Shown here one piece after another: positions 36,574-45,098 of a DNA stretch of 64,000 bases (positions are counted from its first letter, which is position 1; each line of letters begins with the position of its first letter). The position numbers and the translations under genes are program-made. The stretch covers positions 62,001-126,000 of the forward strand of contig JANRIX010000046.1 in the NCBI GenBank assembly GCA_033764435.1. Reading direction: 5' to 3'. Source of the DNA: JAEUMY01 sp033764435. GTDB lineage: Bacteria; Pseudomonadota; Gammaproteobacteria; Burkholderiales; Usitatibacteraceae. The notes beneath the pieces were generated by a model. The model ran no database searches. It was not told the origin of the DNA and saw nothing but the letters and a program-made list of their open reading frames with translations.

Positions 36574-37368
36574 TCAGCCGTTCGCGGCCGGTGCGGATTC
36601 GGGAAGCTCGGCGCGCAGCTGTTCGCTGGTTCGTCCGAAGCGGCGTTCGCGCTGTTGATACGACGTGATCGCCTTGTCCAGCTCGGCCCGGCCAAAATCG
36701 GGCCAGAGTGAATCGGTGAAGTAGAGCTCGGTGTAGGCGAGCTGCCACAAAAGAAAGTTGCTGATGCGCTGTTCGCCACCGGTGCGAATGAACAGATCCG
36801 GCTCGGGCGCGTAGCTCATGGCCAGATGCGGCGCGAACTCCGCCTCTGTCACCGGCACCGTTGGATCGATACCCGCCTCGGCGCGCGCGCGCAGGACCTT
36901 TTGCATCGCCTGCATCAGATCCCACCGTCCGCCATAGTTGGCCGCCACGGTCAGGGTCAGCGTGCGATGCTCGGCAGTCAACGTCTCGCCCCGCCGAACC
37001 AGTTCGACGATGCGCGGATCGAACGGTGCCAAGTCGCCGACGACCTTGAAGCGGATGCCGTTCGCATGCAGCTTTTCAACTTCCTGTTCGAGCGCGCGCA
37101 GGAACAGCTGCATGAGGACCGATACTTCTTCCTGCGGACGCCGCCAGTTCTCGCTTGAAAACGCGAACAGGGTGAGGTACTCGATACCGAGATCGCCACA
37201 CGCCTTGACCGTATCCCGCACCGCTTCGACACCGCGCTTGTGACCCGCCACGCGCGGCAGAAAGCGTTGCTTGGCCCAACGCCCGTTGCCGTCCATGATG
37301 ATCGCGACGTGCCTCGGTACGGCGAACACGGGCGGCACTGCCTGGGTCGCGCTGGTGAATTCGGTCAT
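36574..37368 (-). CDS. uppS: Undecaprenyl diphosphate synthase
   Basis: A 264-residue cis-prenyltransferase that makes the C55 carrier for peptidoglycan. The opener HVAIIMDGNGRWAKQR contains the catalytic Asp, followed by GHKRGVEAV, LTLFAFSSENWRRP, and the C-terminal RTGGEQRISNFLLWQ with ELYFTDSLWPDF. The ATG lies 28 bases after frr. Confidence 0.97.
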   Translation of the reverse strand: MTEFTSATQAVPPVFAVPRHVAIIMDGNGRWAKQRFLPRVAGHKRGVEAVRDTVKACGDLGIEYLTLFAFSSENWRRPQEEVSVLMQLFLRALEQEVEKLHANGIRFKVVGDLAPFDPRIVELVRRGETLTAEHRTLTLTVAANYGGRWDLMQAMQKVLRARAEAGIDPTVPVTEAEFAPHLAMSYAPEPDLFIRTGGEQRISNFLLWQLAYTELYFTDSLWPDFGRAELDKAITSYQQRERRFGRTSEQLRAELPESAPAANG

Positions 37369-37396
37369 GATGCGGCGAAGACGTGGGATCGCGATG

Positions 37397-37954
37397 TCAG
37401 ATCGACATCAGATCCTTTTCCTTTTCGGCCACCAGCTTGTCGATTTCGGCGATGGTCTTGTCGGTCAGCTTCTGCACGTCGTCCTGCGCCTTCTTTTCCT
37501 CGTCCTCGCCGACGGTCTTCTTCTTCAGCTCGTCCTTGAGGTGGGTGTTGGCATCGCGGCGCACGTTGCGCACGGCCACCTTGGCATTCTCGCCCTCGCT
37601 CTTCACCACCTTGGTCAGCTCCTTGCGGCGTTCCTCGGTCAGCGGCGGCATGGGCACGCGGATGATGTCGCCATTGGTGGCGGGATTCACACCCAGATCG
37701 GAATCACGGATGGCCTTCTCGACCACGGGCACCATCTTCTTCTCGTAGGGCTGCACGGAGATCGTGCGCGCATCGGACAGGGTCACGTTGGCCACTTGAT
37801 TGATGGGCATGGACGAGCCGTAGTAGTCGACGTGCAGATGGTCGAGCAGACCCACGTGGGCGCGGCCGGTGCGCACCTTGGCCAGGTCATGCTTCAGGGC
37901 CTCGATGCACTTGGCCATCTTCTGTTCAGCGGTCTTCTTGATGTCGGCAATCAT
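37397..37954 (-). CDS. frr: Ribosome recycling factor
   Basis: A 185-residue factor that splits post-termination ribosomes with EF-G. Recognisable blocks are LAKVRTGRAHVGLLD, the PINQVANVT strand, PMPPLTEERRKELTK and VRNVRRDAN. Length equals the family norm. It follows pyrH by 50 bases. Confidence 0.97.
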   Translation of the reverse strand: MIADIKKTAEQKMAKCIEALKHDLAKVRTGRAHVGLLDHLHVDYYGSSMPINQVANVTLSDARTISVQPYEKKMVPVVEKAIRDSDLGVNPATNGDIIRVPMPPLTEERRKELTKVVKSEGENAKVAVRNVRRDANTHLKDELKKKTVGEDEEKKAQDDVQKLTDKTIAEIDKLVAEKEKDLMSI

Positions 37955-38004
37955 GTAATCGCTCCTGCGTTCTGAATATGCGGCTCAGGATCCTGCGATG
38001 CGGC

Positions 38005-38733
38005 TTACGCGTGCACCAGTGTACCTTCGTCCTCACCCATGACCACGCGCTTCAACGCGCCGGCCTTGAAGATGCTGAACACGCAAATGGGCAACTTCTG
38101 GTCACGACAGAGCGCCAAAGCGGTCGCATCCATGACCTTGAGATGCTTGACGATGGCTTCGTCGAAGCTCACTTCCTTGTAGCGCGTGGCCGAGGGATTC
38201 TTGACCGGATCGTCGGTGTAGACGCCATCGACCTTGGTGGCCTTGAGCACGATCTGGGCTTCCATCTCGCGGCCGCGCAATGCGGCAGCGGTATCGGTGG
38301 TGAAGAACGGGTTGCCGGTGCCGGCGGCAAACACGACAACCTTGCCCTCTTCGAGATAGCGCATCGTCTTGCCGCGGATATAGGGCTCGACCACGGGCTC
38401 GATGTTGATGGCCGATTGCACGCGCGGCGTGAGGCCCGCCTTGTGCAGGGCATCCTGCAGTGCCAGCGAATTGATGACGGTGGCCAGCATGCCCATGTAG
38501 TCGGCGGTCGCGCGATCCATGCCGGCCGCGCTGGTGGAGACGCCGCGGAAGATGTTGCCGCCGCCAATGACGATGCCGATCTGCACGCCGAGGTCGGCCA
38601 CGTCCTTGACCTCACCCACGATGCGTTCGATCGTGCCGCGATTGATGCCGAAGGCATCGTCGCCCATCAGGGCCTCGCCGGACAGCTTCAACAGGATGCG
38701 CTGGTACTTGGGTGCGGGTGCAGCGGGCGTCAT
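38005..38733 (-). CDS. pyrH: UMP kinase
   Basis: A 242-residue bacterial UMP kinase of the amino acid kinase fold: ILLKLSGEALMG (phosphate loop), VIGGGNIFRGV, FAAGTGNPFFTTDTAAALR, and ATKVDGVYT-DDP. It is a hexamer controlled by GTP and UTP. The ATG at 38733 gives the standard length; the following 219-base spacer to tsf contains two hairpins and a partial palindrome. Confidence 0.97.
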   Translation of the reverse strand: MTPAAPAPKYQRILLKLSGEALMGDDAFGINRGTIERIVGEVKDVADLGVQIGIVIGGGNIFRGVSTSAAGMDRATADYMGMLATVINSLALQDALHKAGLTPRVQSAINIEPVVEPYIRGKTMRYLEEGKVVVFAAGTGNPFFTTDTAAALRGREMEAQIVLKATKVDGVYTDDPVKNPSATRYKEVSFDEAIVKHLKVMDATALALCRDQKLPICVFSIFKAGALKRVVMGEDEGTLVHA

Positions 38734-38844
38734 GGGAATCGCTCTCCTCTTGTTGTGAAAGGCTCGGTGGACTCTGACTGCTGGCGACCCGATTGATTCA
38801 AGCCGCCCAAGTTGCTGGACTGCGACTGCATTGCAAAAGGGCTT

Positions 38845-38856
38845 GCGAATATTGTT
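38845..38856. repeat. Partial copy of the 12-bp palindrome
   Basis: GCGAATATTGTT in the tsf-pyrH spacer matches the first nine bases of GCGAATATTCGC and then departs. It is preceded by CTT as in complete copies and may be decayed. Confidence 0.4.
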
Positions 38857-38857
38857 C

Positions 38858-38880
38858 AGCCCTTGCTTGGGGCAAGGGCT
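38858..38880 (-). terminator. Hairpin in the tsf-pyrH spacer (1)
   Basis: AGCCCTTGC pairs with GCAAGGGCT across a 5-base loop. It lies between tsf and pyrH on the transcribed minus strand and could slow or partly end transcription; no clear T-run follows. Confidence 0.45.
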
Positions 38881-38907
38881 GAATCCTCCGGACTGCCTCC
38901 GGCATCC

Positions 38908-38932
38908 AGCTGAAGTCCACTGGACTTCAGCT
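38908..38932 (-). terminator. Hairpin in the tsf-pyrH spacer (2)
   Basis: AGCTGAAGTCC pairs perfectly with GGACTTCAGCT over a 3-base loop (11-bp stem), 21 bases after the tsf stop. With the neighbouring hairpin it forms a structured spacer that may set the tsf to pyrH expression ratio. Confidence 0.5.
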
Positions 38933-38952
38933 AGTCGCAAGCCACACAACAC

Positions 38953-39870
38953 TTACTCAGCTGCGGCTTCTTCCTGCTTCTTCTTGGCCAGTGCCGCCTG
39001 CTCCGCCACTTCCGCGGCGAAGTCGGTCACCTTCTTCTCGATGCCCTCGCCCACCACGTACAGGGTGAAGCCATGCACGGTGGCGCCCTTGGACTTCAAG
39101 AGTTGCTCAATGGTCTGCTTGCCGTCCTCGGCCTTGACGAACACCTGGCCCAGCAGCGCCACTTCCTTCAGGAACTTCTGCACGGAACCTTCCGCGATCT
39201 TCTCCAGCATGGCTTCCGGCTTGCCGGCTTCCTTCGCCTTCTCGATGGCGACACGGCGCTCGGTCTCGATCAGGTCCTGGGACACACCCGAACCGTCCAG
39301 TGCCTTGGGCTTGGACGCGGCGATGTGCATGGCGATGTCCTTGGCCATCGCGGTGTCACCACCGGTGATGTCCACCAGCGTGCCGATCTTGGCGCCGCCG
39401 TGGATGTAGTTGACCAGCGCGCCTTGCGCAACCTTGCGCTCGAAGCGACGGATCGACATGTTCTCGCCGATCTTGCCCACCAGGGCCTTGCGCACTTCCT
39501 CAACGGTGGAGCCGTTCAGCGGCAGCGCGGAGAGCTCTTCCACGCTGGCGGGATTCTTGGTCGCGACCAGCTCGGCCAGTTGCTTGGCCAGCGCCAGGAA
39601 GTCGTCGTTCTTGGCCACGAAGTCGGTTTCGCAGTTGACCTCGATGATCGAGCCCAGCTTGCCGTCGCCCGCGATGTGGATGGCCACGACACCTTCAGCT
39701 GCCACGCGGGCAGCGGCCTTGCTGGCCTTGTTGCCCAGCTTCACGCGCAGGATTTCCTCGGCCTTGGCCATGTCGCCACCCGCCTCGGTCAATGCCTTCT
39801 TGCACTCCATCATCGGCGCGTCGGTTTTCTCGCGCAGTTCCTTCACCATGCCTGCGGTGATTTCAGCCAT
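38953..39870 (-). CDS. tsf: Elongation factor Ts
   Basis: A 305-residue nucleotide exchange factor for EF-Tu. The N-terminal UBA-like region VKELREKTDAPMMECKKAL and the core motif CETDFVAKNDDF are present, followed by two core subdomains and a coiled region. It ends in a Lys/Glu/Ala-rich tail (KKKQEEAAAE). A palindrome copy sits 20 bases before the ATG, covering the leader where a ribosome site would be sought; the GGAGAATC before the start serves that role. Confidence 0.97.
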   Translation of the reverse strand: MAEITAGMVKELREKTDAPMMECKKALTEAGGDMAKAEEILRVKLGNKASKAAARVAAEGVVAIHIAGDGKLGSIIEVNCETDFVAKNDDFLALAKQLAELVATKNPASVEELSALPLNGSTVEEVRKALVGKIGENMSIRRFERKVAQGALVNYIHGGAKIGTLVDITGGDTAMAKDIAMHIAASKPKALDGSGVSQDLIETERRVAIEKAKEAGKPEAMLEKIAEGSVQKFLKEVALLGQVFVKAEDGKQTIEQLLKSKGATVHGFTLYVVGEGIEKKVTDFAAEVAEQAALAKKKQEEAAAE

Positions 39871-39890
39871 TTGATTCTCCAGATTGCTTT

Positions 39891-39902
39891 GCGAATATTC
39901 GC
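39891..39902. repeat. 12-bp palindrome, copy 19
   Basis: Perfect copy in the rpsB-tsf spacer, 20 bases before the tsf ATG and 29 bases from the terminator. Confidence 0.92.
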
Positions 39903-39931
39903 GTCGGTTTCACTAATTGCAGATTCAGTCT

Positions 39932-39961
39932 AAAAAAAGGGGGCGTGCGGCCCCCTTTTTT
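39932..39961 (-). terminator. Intrinsic terminator between rpsB and tsf
   Basis: A run of A, GGGGGC, a 5-base loop, GCCCCC and a run of T form a strong hairpin readable as a terminator on either strand. Because rpsB and tsf are usually co-transcribed, this probably acts as a partial terminator that lowers tsf relative to rpsB, or separates them with a new promoter downstream. Confidence 0.85.
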
Positions 39962-39987
39962 GTCGCCGCAACGGGGGGCGGGCGAAA

Positions 39988-40731
39988 TCAGGCCGCGCCT
40001 TCCTCTTCGGTCACTTCGACCAGTTCGTCGGTCTTGACCATTTCCTGGATGACCTGCGAGCGGCCTTCCAGCACTGCGTCGGCCACGCCACGGGCGTAGA
40101 GACGGATGGCACGGGTCGAGTCGTCATTGCCGGGGATGACGTAGTCCACGCCATCCATCGAGTTGTTGGTGTCAACCACGCCAATCACCGGGATGCCCAG
40201 CTTCTTGGCTTCGGTCACGGCGATCTTGTGGAAGCCCACGTCGATCACGAACATGGCGTCGGGAATGCCGCCCATGTCCTTGATGCCACCCATGGAACGC
40301 AGGAGCTTTTCCAGCTCGCGCTGGTAGCCCAGTGCTTCCTTCTTGGAAATCTTGTCGAACGAGCCGTCCGTGGACATCTGCTCGAGTTCCTTCAGACGCT
40401 TGATCGAGCCCTTGGCCGTCTTGAAGTTGGTGAGCATGCCGCCCAGCCAGCGGAAATCGACGTAGGGCATGCCGCAGCGTGCGGCTTCTTCCTGGATGAT
40501 CTCGCGGGCCTGACGCTTGGTGCCCACGAACAGGATCTGACCCTTGTTCGACGACAGTTGACGCACATACTTCAGAGCGTCCTGGTACATCGGGAGGGAC
40601 TTCTCCAGGTTGATGATGTGAATCTTGTTGCGGCTCCCGAAAATGTACGGGGCCATCTTGGGGTTCCAGAAGCGGGTCTGGTGGCCGAAATGGACACCGG
40701 CTTCCAGCATTTGACGCATGGTGACTGACAT
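39988..40731 (-). CDS. rpsB: Small ribosomal subunit protein uS2
   Basis: A 247-residue ribosomal protein. VTMRQMLEAGVHFGHQTRFWNPKM at the start, RWLGGMLTNFKT, and VVDTNNSMDGVDYVIPGNDDS are the family signatures. ATG at 40731 is preceded by AAGGATC. The 5' leader contains a long inverted repeat and a predicted promoter. The C-terminus is acidic (VEVTEEEGAA). Confidence 0.97.
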   Translation of the reverse strand: MSVTMRQMLEAGVHFGHQTRFWNPKMAPYIFGSRNKIHIINLEKSLPMYQDALKYVRQLSSNKGQILFVGTKRQAREIIQEEAARCGMPYVDFRWLGGMLTNFKTAKGSIKRLKELEQMSTDGSFDKISKKEALGYQRELEKLLRSMGGIKDMGGIPDAMFVIDVGFHKIAVTEAKKLGIPVIGVVDTNNSMDGVDYVIPGNDDSTRAIRLYARGVADAVLEGRSQVIQEMVKTDELVEVTEEEGAA

Positions 40732-40743
40732 GTTGATCCTTAG

Positions 40744-40797
40744 CGTTAAGGTTGACCTCCACCCGGCGGGCCCCATCAATCGATGAGGACCTTAACG
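40744..40797 (-). promoter_or_regulatory. Candidate rpsB leader hairpin
   Basis: CGTTAAGGT and ACCTTAACG form a 9-bp stem closing a 36-base GC-rich interior, 13 bases before the rpsB start on the minus strand. Ribosomal protein S2 represses its own operon through leader RNA in Proteobacteria, so this is a plausible S2-binding structure; base pairing is seen, function is inferred. Confidence 0.5.
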
Positions 40798-40882
40798 GTG
40801 CGGGTGTGCGGATTTGAAAAAACTGCGGGTTGATGTCCAACTCGTCGCCCTGCGTGCAGCCCCGGCGGCAAGTTAGCCCGAG

Positions 40883-40912
40883 ATTATAGGCGAAAAAGCA
40901 TCGAAAAATCAA
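40883..40912 (-). promoter_or_regulatory. Predicted rpsB promoter
   Basis: On the minus strand TTGATT (40912-40907) and TATAAT (40888-40883) are separated by 18 bases, a sigma-70-like arrangement about 150 bases before rpsB. The perfect -10 box in an otherwise GC-rich region makes this credible. Confidence 0.65.
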
Positions 40913-40971
40913 ACCGATGGCATGAGAAAACCGGAACGCCCGCCACGCCCCCGTCGAGGCACGGTCCGGGG

Positions 40972-40977
40972 TATAAT
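40972..40977 (+). promoter_or_regulatory. Predicted -10 box for map-glnD
   Basis: TATAAT lies 55 bases before the map start, in the divergent spacer with rpsB. A matching -35 box is not evident, so only the -10 element is called. Confidence 0.5.
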
Positions 40978-41031
40978 TTCTCACTGAATTCAATGACCTA
41001 TTGCCCGCCTGTGCGCTCAACCGAATCCCCC

Positions 41032-41829
41032 ATGGCCATCCAGATCAAAAACGCCGAAGACATTGCCAAGATGCGCGTGGCCGGCCGCCTGGCGGCTGAA
41101 GTACTTGATTACATTACGCCTTTCGTGAAACCTGGGGTCACCACCGGCAAGCTGGACAAGCTCGCCCATGACTACATGGTCAACGTGCAGGGCACCATCC
41201 CGGCGACCCTGAACTACGCACCGCCCGGCCACAAGCCCTACCCGGCCTCGATGTGCACATCGGTCAATCACCAGGTCTGCCATGGCATTCCGGGTGAAAA
41301 GGTGCTGAAGAACGGCGATATCGTGAACATCGACATCACCGTCATCAAGGATGGATACCACGGCGACAACAGTCGCATGTACTACGTGGGCGAGCCGTCC
41401 ATCCAGGCCAAGCGCCTCTGCGAGGTGACCTACGAAGCCATGTGGCGTGGCATCCGCGCGATCAAGCCGGGTGCGACGCTCGGTGATCTTGGCAGCGCCA
41501 TCCAGCGCCATGCGGAAGGCAGCGGATTCAGCGTGGTACGTGAATTCTGCGGTCACGGCATCGGCAAGAAATTTCATGAAGAGCCGCAGATCCTGCATTA
41601 CGGTCGACCGGGCAGCGGGCTGACACTGAAGCCCGGCATGATCTTCACCGTCGAGCCCATGATCAACGCCGGCAAGCGCGACATCCGCCAGCTCGCCGAC
41701 GGCTGGACCATCGTGACCGCCGACCACAGCCTGTCCGCGCAATGGGAACACACCGTGCTGGTGACCGATGACGGATTTGAGATCCTCACTCAGTCCGACG
41801 GCACGCCGGCCCCGCCCGCGCTGAACTAG
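41032..41829 (+). CDS. map: Type I methionine aminopeptidase
   Basis: A 265-residue enzyme removing the initiator methionine from nascent proteins. The metal ligands are visible as NIDITVIKDGYHGD (two Asp), GHGIGKKFHEEP (His), FTVEPMIN (Glu) and QWEHTVLVTDDG (Glu); the substrate His is in HQVCHGIP. The ATG at 41032 gives the standard length. It is followed after 18 bases by glnD. Confidence 0.97.
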   Translation: MAIQIKNAEDIAKMRVAGRLAAEVLDYITPFVKPGVTTGKLDKLAHDYMVNVQGTIPATLNYAPPGHKPYPASMCTSVNHQVCHGIPGEKVLKNGDIVNIDITVIKDGYHGDNSRMYYVGEPSIQAKRLCEVTYEAMWRGIRAIKPGATLGDLGSAIQRHAEGSGFSVVREFCGHGIGKKFHEEPQILHYGRPGSGLTLKPGMIFTVEPMINAGKRDIRQLADGWTIVTADHSLSAQWEHTVLVTDDGFEILTQSDGTPAPPALN

Positions 41830-41847
41830 GCCAGGAATCCGCCACCC

Positions 41848-44463
41848 ATGGCACGCCCAGGTGCCGCAGTCGCGACGACCACCCCGAGGGACGATCCCGC
41901 ATCGGGTTGGCGGAAATGGCTTGCAGACCAGCGTGCCGAACTCCGTGCCGCCTATCTGGAACGACCGGAACCGCGTCTGCTGCTGAGACGGCATGCAGCA
42001 GTGGTCGACACGGCGCTCATCGGCCTCTGGCAGTCCTGTGCACTGCCCGCAGACTGGGCGCTGGTTGCGGTCGGCGGCTACGGGCGGGCGACGCTGTTTC
42101 CCCATTCCGACGTCGACGTTCTCGTGCTGGTGCCGGAAGGCGCCGAGGCAAAACTGGCCGAACCCTTCATCGGCATGCTCTGGGATTGCGGCATCGAACC
42201 GGGCCACAGCGTGCGCACTCCCAGCGAGTGCGTCGAGGAGGCCGAGCGCGACGTGACCGTGCTGACCAGCCTGCTGGAGACCCGCCTGATCACCGGGAAC
42301 CGGGCCCTGTTTGCCGACATGGCAAAGGCCACGCGCAAGATCGTGAAGCCGCGCGACTTCTTCAACGCCAAACTGGATGAGCAGCGCTCACGTCATACCC
42401 GCGCCCTCGACGCCGCGTTTCGCCTCGAGCCCAACATCAAGGAAAATCCTGGCGGCTTGCGTGACCTGCAGACCATCCACTGGGTGGCCGATGCGGCCGG
42501 CATGTTCGACGACAGCGGCACCGGCTGGCAGGGCATGGCGCGAGAGGGCCTGATCACGCGCGGCGAAGCCTTGCGTATCGCCAAGGACGAGCGGGTGTTG
42601 CAGGATCTGCGCATCCGGCTGCACTTTCTCGCCGGGCGGCGCGAAGACCGGCTGGTATTCGACCACCAGAATCGGCTGGCTGCAGAAATGGGCATTCACG
42701 CCACGGCCAGCAAACGGCCGTCCGAACTGCTCATGCAGCGCTACTACCGCGCCGCCAAGAGCATCTACCGCCTGAACACGATCCTGCTGCAGAACATCTG
42801 GGCGCGCATCGGGCCGCCGCGCGACATGAAGGTCGTGCCGATCGATGACACCTTCGCCCGGCGCGGGGCCACGCTGGAAATTCTGAAGGACGATGCCTTC
42901 ATCCGCGATCCGTCCAACATCCTGCGTGCCATGCATCACCTGCAGAAGTTGGGCGATCTCGAGGGGCCATCGGCAGATGCGTTGCGCGCGCTGTGGCGGG
43001 CACTCCCGCTCATCGACGCCAAGTTCCGCGCAAATCCGGTGAACCGCGCGCTGTTCATGGACATCCTGCGCGAGCCCAAGCGGGTGACCTTCGTGCTGCG
43101 CAAGATGAACCACTACGGCATTCTCGCGCGCTATCTGCCGGCCTTCGGTCGCATCGTGGGCCAGATGCAGCACGACCTTTTCCACGTCTACACGGTGGAT
43201 GAGCACATCCTCATGGTGGTGCGCAATCTGCGGCGCTTCATCGTCGAGCGCTTCGCCCACGAGTATCCCTTCTGCTCCGAACTCATGCGCGATTTCGAGC
43301 GCAAGGAAGTGCTGATTCTCGCGGCCCTGTTTCATGACATCGCCAAGGGTCGCGGCGGCGACCATTCCGAACTGGGCGCGGGCGACGCCCGCCGGTTCTG
43401 CCGCGCGCATGGCCTGGCGCCGGGCGACACGGACCTTGTCGTATGGCTGGTCGAGCAACATCTCACCATGTCGCAGACCGCGCAGAAGCAGGATCTGTCC
43501 GACCCCGAGGTTATCGCCAACTTCGCGCTCAAGGTCGGCAATGAACGCTGCCTCACCGCCCTGTACCTGCTGACCGTGGCCGACATTCGCGGCACCAGCC
43601 CGCATGTGTGGAATGCCTGGAAAGGCAAGCTGCTCGAGGACTTGTTCAAGCTCACCCGCAAACTGCTTTCGGGCGAGCGCGCGCCCATTGAGGCCTGGAT
43701 CGAAGGCAAGAAGGCCGAAGCCTTGCGAATATTCGCGCAATACGTGACCGGGGAAGGCCGGCACGAAGGCTTCTGGGCCCAACTGCACCCGGCCTATTTC
43801 CAGCGCTTCGAAGCCTCGGAAATCGCGTGGCACACCCGCGCATTGTGGTCCCGGCCGTCACCGGAGAATCCGGTCGTGAAGGCGCGGCTTTCACCGATCG
43901 GGGAAGGCCTGCAGGTGATGGTCTACACGCCCGACCAGCCCGGCGTGTTCGCGCGCATCTGCACCTATTTCGAACGCATGCATCTCGATATCGCAGCGGC
44001 CAAGATCTACACAACCCAGCACGGCTACGCCCTGGACAGCTTCCAGGTGCTGCCCCGCGCACGCACGGCGTCCGGCGATCTGGGCGGCCACTATCGTGAT
44101 GTCATCGCGCGCATTGAAGAAGAACTGGCCAGGCAGTTGAAGGATGCGAAGCCGCTCCCGGCACCCGCTTCCGGCCGGGTATCGCGTCAGGTGAAGCACT
44201 TCCCCATCGAGCCGGCAGTGAACATCACGCCAGAGCGGCGTGCAGGTCATTTTGCGGTGCAGGTCATCGCAGCCGACCGGCCCGGGCTGCTCACCACGGT
44301 CGCGCGCCACTTTCTGGCGCATGGACTCAGCCTGCATGACGCGCGCATCACCACCCTCGGCAATCGCGCCGAGGACGTGTTCGTGGTGGAGGGCGAAACG
44401 CTCGCGCGCGCCGAGGGCGCGCGCGAGTTCAAGGACGGATTGCTTCAGGTGCTCAAGACCTGA
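41848..44463 (+). CDS. glnD: Bifunctional PII uridylyltransferase/uridylyl-removing enzyme
   Basis: An 871-residue sensor of glutamine that adds or removes UMP on PII proteins. The nucleotidyltransferase motif is VGGYGRATLFPHSDVDVLVL (residues 72-91), the HD hydrolase motif is ALFHDIAKGRGGDHSELG (near 495), and two ACT domains lie at about 690-770 and 795-871 (QPGVFARICTYFERMHLDIA, RPGLLTTVARHFLAHGLSLHDA). The map-glnD pair is common in betaproteobacteria. A palindrome read as RIFA lies in the linker after the HD domain. The PII-like SbtB here lacks the target tyrosine. Confidence 0.97.
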   Translation: MARPGAAVATTTPRDDPASGWRKWLADQRAELRAAYLERPEPRLLLRRHAAVVDTALIGLWQSCALPADWALVAVGGYGRATLFPHSDVDVLVLVPEGAEAKLAEPFIGMLWDCGIEPGHSVRTPSECVEEAERDVTVLTSLLETRLITGNRALFADMAKATRKIVKPRDFFNAKLDEQRSRHTRALDAAFRLEPNIKENPGGLRDLQTIHWVADAAGMFDDSGTGWQGMAREGLITRGEALRIAKDERVLQDLRIRLHFLAGRREDRLVFDHQNRLAAEMGIHATASKRPSELLMQRYYRAAKSIYRLNTILLQNIWARIGPPRDMKVVPIDDTFARRGATLEILKDDAFIRDPSNILRAMHHLQKLGDLEGPSADALRALWRALPLIDAKFRANPVNRALFMDILREPKRVTFVLRKMNHYGILARYLPAFGRIVGQMQHDLFHVYTVDEHILMVVRNLRRFIVERFAHEYPFCSELMRDFERKEVLILAALFHDIAKGRGGDHSELGAGDARRFCRAHGLAPGDTDLVVWLVEQHLTMSQTAQKQDLSDPEVIANFALKVGNERCLTALYLLTVADIRGTSPHVWNAWKGKLLEDLFKLTRKLLSGERAPIEAWIEGKKAEALRIFAQYVTGEGRHEGFWAQLHPAYFQRFEASEIAWHTRALWSRPSPENPVVKARLSPIGEGLQVMVYTPDQPGVFARICTYFERMHLDIAAAKIYTTQHGYALDSFQVLPRARTASGDLGGHYRDVIARIEEELARQLKDAKPLPAPASGRVSRQVKHFPIEPAVNITPERRAGHFAVQVIAADRPGLLTTVARHFLAHGLSLHDARITTLGNRAEDVFVVEGETLARAEGAREFKDGLLQVLKT
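43725..43736. repeat. 12-bp palindrome, copy 20
   Basis: Perfect copy in glnD, read as RIFA in a linker after the HD domain. Confidence 0.92.
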
Positions 44464-44475
44464 CAGCGGGTTGGA

Positions 44476-44877
44476 TCAGCCCAGGGCCTTGCCGTCGTTC
44501 AGGGTGAGCCAACCGCGAATGACGCGGTAGAGATACCAAACGAAGAGCACACCATAGGCCACCAGGGGCACGACCCACATCACGACTGCGCCGATGCCAA
44601 AGGTGATGAGCGTGATGACCCAGAACACCACCCACGCCATCACGATCCAGAGCAGCGCCCACCAGAACGCGCCAGCCAGCCAGGCGTAATGACTGTCGAG
44701 GTAGGTCCCGCGCACGCTGTCACGCTTCAGGAAGCCGATGAACACGGCGACCGCGGCGAGCAGCCAGGCCGTGAACGGCGCCAGCGCATGCAGCAGGTAA
44801 ACGAGGTGCAACGTGTTCTTCTCGCCGGACAGATCGCGGACGGTGCCGTCGGAAGTCATGTCAATGGTCTCAGCCAT
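44476..44877 (-). CDS. DUF4870-type small membrane protein
   Basis: A 133-residue protein with three or four hydrophobic helices (LVYLLHALAPFTAWLLAAVAVFIG, WALLWIVMAWVVFWVITLITF, VVMWVVPLVAYGVLFVWYLYRV). The short DSHYAWLAGAFWWAL connection and terminal RVIRGWLTLNDG match proteins annotated as DUF4870 or related membrane proteins. The function is unknown. ATG at 44877 follows AAAGGGAT. It converges on glnD with a 12-base gap. The 220 bases upstream hold only a short CCGGC/GCCGG inverted repeat. Confidence 0.7.
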   Translation of the reverse strand: MAETIDMTSDGTVRDLSGEKNTLHLVYLLHALAPFTAWLLAAVAVFIGFLKRDSVRGTYLDSHYAWLAGAFWWALLWIVMAWVVFWVITLITFGIGAVVMWVVPLVAYGVLFVWYLYRVIRGWLTLNDGKALG

Positions 44878-45098
44878 GGTCAAATCCCTTTCATCAGGAA
44901 ACAAGATCAGTCACAGCCCAGTCGAACGGAAGTGGAACCGGCGCTAGCCGGGGGCCGCTGTGAGCCCGGAACGAAAGATGCCACCGTCCGGGCAAAACTC
45001 AAATCCGCACGCGATGAAGCGCAGAAATCGCCCCCCGAATGCCCGTGGGGCGGGACCACTCGCGACGCTCGCACATCGCGCCGCCGCACACCCGACGC

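Noticed and set aside
44878..45098. A gene in the spacer after the interrupted def
   Set aside because: The 221 bases contain short frames only, without recognisable motifs; a small CCGGC/GCCGG inverted repeat is too short to call a terminator.
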